From CAYUVA01 sp964448115 [NCBI: uncultured bacterium] (lineage in GTDB: Bacteria; CAYUVA01): a stretch of 18,037 nt of DNA. The translations under genes and the position numbers were made by a program. Below are positions 15,445 to 18,037 of the stretch, one piece after another. The notes below the pieces were generated by a model. That model saw only the letters and a list, made by a program, of their open reading frames with translations, was not told the origin of the DNA and searched no databases. Location of the stretch: assembly GCA_964448115.1 (NCBI GenBank), contig CAYUVA010000062.1, positions 1-18,037 of the forward strand. The letters run 5' to 3'. Position 1 is the first letter of the stretch; each line of letters starts with the position of its first letter.

Positions 15445-17424
15445 TCATATTATCCCTAGCGATTCTGCATCTGCTGCCTGACCGTCAAGGTGGATGCGCA
15501 GCCATAGCTCAAGGATAATCAGATTCCACAACATAAAATAGTCGTCCTTGCCCGCGAGGAACTTCTTTTTGAGCACCTCTATCTCCGGATAATTGAACAT
15601 CCCGCGCCTGGTTACCGATTCCTTGGAGAGCACTCCATCGATAAGCCCCCGCAACGGTCCCTTGAGCCATATTTTAAGCGGAAATATAAACCCGCGCTTG
15701 GAGCGAGTAAGAATCTCTTCGGGCACCAAGCCGCGTAAGGCTTTTCTTAATATGTACTTTGTTAGCGGTGGTTGCTTTAGATCAGCGCTCCCTCTCAGCT
15801 TAAGCGAAGCTGGTAGATTGAAGGCGAACTCGACTAGCTGGTGATCCAGCAATGGAACGCGCACCTCTAGCGAACAAGCCATGCTCATCGAATCGGTATC
15901 CCTAAGCAAAAGGTCAGGTAGCTCATATTCAAGCATCATTTGGCTCACTTGCTGGATATCATCGAGACATGGCTCCTTCAGGTCGTCTTTGTCGCCAGGT
16001 TTATCTTCATCGTTTTTTACAGTTAAAAGGTGAGTTTTAATATCTTGTGCGATTCCACCAAATGCCATCTCGTGATACCATGAAGGTGCGAATAAATCTC
16101 TTATTTTTCGGGCACCCATGACTCTTCTGAGGTCATGGTACGCCTGGCTAAAATCGGATGAAACTAAGAAGCTCCTCCAGGTGCTCGCATAGTCGTGCCC
16201 CTTTATGCATCGCAAGCCGAATAGTAACATTTTCCTTAGCCAGATAGGCGCTTTGGAAATCCGATCTGCCATTTCCCTGCGCCTTATCATCTCCGCGAAC
16301 CAGGGATATCCAGCAAATAACTCGTCCCCGCCAGTGCCTGATAGGGCTACCTTTACCTTTGAGGCAGCTAACCGGCTGACAAAGTACTCGTTGAGTCCGT
16401 CCCCGGTAGGGAAATCCATGTATCTTACTATCCTGGGCAGCTCGTTCAGCACATCGCGCCAGGTGAGGGTAACCTGCGTATGATCGCTACCATAATGCCG
16501 GGCGGCGATCTCAGCATATCGCTTCTCACCGAAATCATTGGCATCCAGGTCGTCGATGGAAAAATCGACCGAGAATGTCTTCATCGGCTGAGAGCTATGA
16601 TGGCTCATCAAGGCTACCAGGGCAGTCGAGTCTATGCCCCCGCTGAGAAAAGCACCCAGCGGTACATCGCTGACCAGGTGTTCCATGGTTGCCAACTCCA
16701 GCAATGCCATCAGACGCTCAACCGCCTCATCTTCGCTCATTGTAGGCTGATTGGTCGCCTTTAGGCTCCAGTAACTCTTCATGCAAAGGTTATTGATGTC
16801 ATCGGTTTTCAAAATAAGCATCTTCGCAGGCTCCAACGCCTTGATCCCCTTGTACATGGTAAAGGGAGACGGTATGGCAGGGAAGGAGATATAGTGAAAT
16901 AAGGCTTGTGCATCCAATTCCTTGGGTATGAGACCAGAAGCAACCAGGGCACCTATTTCAGAGGCAAAGATAAAAGTATCGCCTTTGTGATAATAATAAA
17001 GGGGCTTTATGCCCAGACGATCCCTTGCCAGAAGCAGGGTCTTGTTCGGCTTATCCCAGATAGCCAGGGCGAACATGCCTTTTAGCCGCTCAAGGAAGTC
17101 GAATCCGTACTGCTCGTAAGCGTGAACCAGCACCTCGGTATCGGAGTTGGTATAGAAGCGATGTCCCGCATCGGACAATTGATTGCGGAGACTCTTATAG
17201 TTGTAGATCTCGCCGTTGAAAATGGCGATGATGCTTTTATCCTCGTTGAAGATAGGCTGAGCGCCGGTCTCAAGGTCGATTATAGCCAACCGACAGATCC
17301 CTAAAGCGATGTCTGCATCTTCATAGTAGCCATCATCGTCCGGACCGCGATGACTCATAGCTAAAGTCATAGCTTTCACCGCCTCCAAGGATGGTTTAAC
17401 TGCGATGCCGCCTACCCCGCACAT
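15445..17424 (-). CDS. asnB: Asparagine synthetase B (glutamine-hydrolysing)
   Basis: The enzyme makes asparagine from aspartate, glutamine and ATP in the cytoplasm. The 659-residue product begins MCGVGG, with Cys2 as the glutaminase nucleophile. Class II amidotransferase motifs follow: SHRGPDDDG (24-32), RLAIIDLETGAQP (45-57), NGEIYNY (70-76) and SDTEVLV (94-100). The synthetase half has the ATP pyrophosphatase loop SGGIDS (261-266), SGTGGDELFAGYPW (362-375), the RDTDSMSMACSLEVRVPLLDH block (508-528) and KRGF (576-579). All catalytic residues I can check are present. The length is slightly above short AsnB enzymes (about 550-600) and like the longer bacterial group that also occurs in exopolysaccharide clusters. 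No sugar genes are seen here, so ordinary amino acid synthesis is the default reading. The ATG at 17424 is certain because Cys must be residue 2. Confidence 0.93.
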   Translation of the reverse strand: MCGVGGIAVKPSLEAVKAMTLAMSHRGPDDDGYYEDADIALGICRLAIIDLETGAQPIFNEDKSIIAIFNGEIYNYKSLRNQLSDAGHRFYTNSDTEVLVHAYEQYGFDFLERLKGMFALAIWDKPNKTLLLARDRLGIKPLYYYHKGDTFIFASEIGALVASGLIPKELDAQALFHYISFPAIPSPFTMYKGIKALEPAKMLILKTDDINNLCMKSYWSLKATNQPTMSEDEAVERLMALLELATMEHLVSDVPLGAFLSGGIDSTALVALMSHHSSQPMKTFSVDFSIDDLDANDFGEKRYAEIAARHYGSDHTQVTLTWRDVLNELPRIVRYMDFPTGDGLNEYFVSRLAASKVKVALSGTGGDELFAGYPWFAEMIRRREMADRISKAPIWLRKMLLFGLRCIKGHDYASTWRSFLVSSDFSQAYHDLRRVMGARKIRDLFAPSWYHEMAFGGIAQDIKTHLLTVKNDEDKPGDKDDLKEPCLDDIQQVSQMMLEYELPDLLLRDTDSMSMACSLEVRVPLLDHQLVEFAFNLPASLKLRGSADLKQPPLTKYILRKALRGLVPEEILTRSKRGFIFPLKIWLKGPLRGLIDGVLSKESVTRRGMFNYPEIEVLKKKFLAGKDDYFMLWNLIILELWLRIHLDGQAADAESLGII

Positions 17425-17446
17425 GTCTCAGAACTCATTACAGTCT

Positions 17447-17452
17447 ATTATA
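17447..17452 (-). promoter_or_regulatory. Candidate -10 box for asnB
   Basis: A perfect TATAAT on the minus strand lies 22 bases upstream of the asnB ATG. No good -35 is found 16-18 bases further up (the sequence there is AT-rich, near AAACTA). The leader would be only about 16 nt, and no strong ribosome site precedes the ATG. Confidence 0.3.
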
Positions 17453-17593
17453 CTCTTTTCAAGTTAAGTTAGTTTTAAACTATAGTATAAATGGGATCTT
17501 TGATCATTGCTAGGGTTAATCAAAAGATGAAAATATTTGTAAAATAATACTGCTACCATTCCTGTTGGGAAGATATATAGTTAAATAGGGCAT

Positions 17594-17734
17594 ATGAACC
17601 ACCACTTCAAGCCAATATTCATAGGGGTAAAATTTGAGGATCCAAGTGCCACTGCCATTTTTAAAAGCTCGATCTCGCAAATAAAGGCTTTGTCAAAAAA
17701 AGAATTAATGTTCCATGTGGAACATATGACTTAA
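17594..17734 (+). CDS. Short hypothetical ORF (46 codons), doubtful
   Basis: An ATG with a weak TAGGG three bases upstream opens a 46-residue frame, MNHHFKPIFIGVKFEDPSA onward, ending FHVEHMT. I recognise no family. The last part, FHVEH, is simply the translation of the parS-like palindrome at 17709-17724, which argues that the frame is fortuitous. It is listed because it is the only ATG-started frame I traced here with any ribosome site. Confidence 0.15.
   Translation: MNHHFKPIFIGVKFEDPSATAIFKSSISQIKALSKKELMFHVEHMT
17709..17724. promoter_or_regulatory. parS-like (ParB-binding) palindrome
   Basis: TGTTCCATGTGGAACA has seven-base perfect arms and differs at a single central position (T for C) from TGTTCCACGTGGAACA, a form of the widely conserved chromosomal parS site. 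The outer flanking bases A and T extend the arms to eight. ParB/Spo0J spreads from such sites in chromosome segregation, and they usually cluster near the origin. No parA, parB or other origin gene is in this window. The central substitution could weaken or abolish binding. Confidence 0.45.
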
Positions 17735-18037
17735 ATATTTGATTTTTTAGGTCGTTTTTCTCCAAATCTACATCAACGGACTCAAGTTTAAAAGCCCAAA
17801 ACGAGGGGTGCTAATTGATCTATTTAGATTAACTCGTTGATATTAAAGAATAATTTTTTTGAAAAATTCTTCCGAGGATCCTCATGCCTCCTATTTTGAC
17901 CACGAAATATAGTGCCAAAATGGCACGCAGAAGGGGTAACTCATTGATTTATTTGATGTTTTGGATTAGCTAATAATATCTAATATTGCTTATAACTCGT
18001 CTCTCGGGGGGTGCCGCATTTAATAATCTGCGCCAAA
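17735..18037. other. AT-rich terminal stretch without a gene
   Basis: I see no coding region. The stretch contains an AT-rich imperfect inverted repeat (17846-17871), the ten-base palindrome GAGGATCCTC (17874-17883) and a six-base-stem hairpin GTGCCA-AAA-TGGCAC (17912-17926). It also has an imperfect direct repeat, with TAACTCGTTGAT at 17830-17841 and TAACTCATTGAT at 17937-17948. These may be regulatory or eroded repeat sequence. None fits a named class. Confidence 0.35.

Noticed and set aside
17901-17926. TTGGCACT followed by TTCG on the minus strand as a sigma-54 promoter
   Set aside because: The -12 element should be TTGC; it is mismatched, and no gene follows in that direction before asnB, over 480 bases away.

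Overview
The window comes from an uncultured-looking bacterium of moderate GC content. It probably has a Gram-negative-style envelope. The main clues are a giant secreted protein with Pro-Thr linkers between beta-propellers and beta-helices, an LVIVD-type propeller protein, a signal-less TPR protein with acidic and Lys/Pro/Ala linkers, and IS256-type debris. This style of secretome occurs in environmental candidate phyla, but nothing here fixes the phylum.

Layout: 1-173 holds one copy (A) of an ~80 bp hairpin-containing repeat, next to a C-terminal remnant of an IS256-family transposase (174-539, minus). A single 8.3 kb minus-strand gene follows (637-8976). It encodes a 2779-residue exported protein with a signal peptide, a carboxypeptidase-regulatory-like domain interrupted by two hydrophobic segments, a PPC-like domain, three seven-bladed propellers, a jelly-roll-like domain and two right-handed beta-helices. 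Its leader and the second, inverted copy (B) of the repeat fill 8977-9532. A plus-strand secreted LVIVD propeller protein follows (9533-11728), with a promoter so close that the mRNA may be leaderless. It converges on the truncated C-terminal tail of an MFS-like transporter (11747-12199, minus), whose 5' end overlaps the stop of a DUF72/YecE gene (12190-12954, minus). Divergent from DUF72 is a long TPR protein (13191-15257, plus), then a tRNA-Gly(CCC) with a good promoter (15338-15410), then a convergent asparagine synthetase B gene (15445-17424, minus).

The last 613 bases hold no convincing gene. They do contain a 16-mer that differs from a canonical parS (ParB-binding) site by one central base, plus short inverted and direct repeats.

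The genes do not form one obvious operon or pathway. The two propeller proteins probably both act outside the cytoplasm. The TPR protein, tRNA, DUF72 and AsnB are cytoplasmic. The most interesting items are the architecture of the giant protein and its internal membrane hairpin, the inverted repeat pair around it, and the parS-like site. I found no defence system, CRISPR array or complete mobile element.
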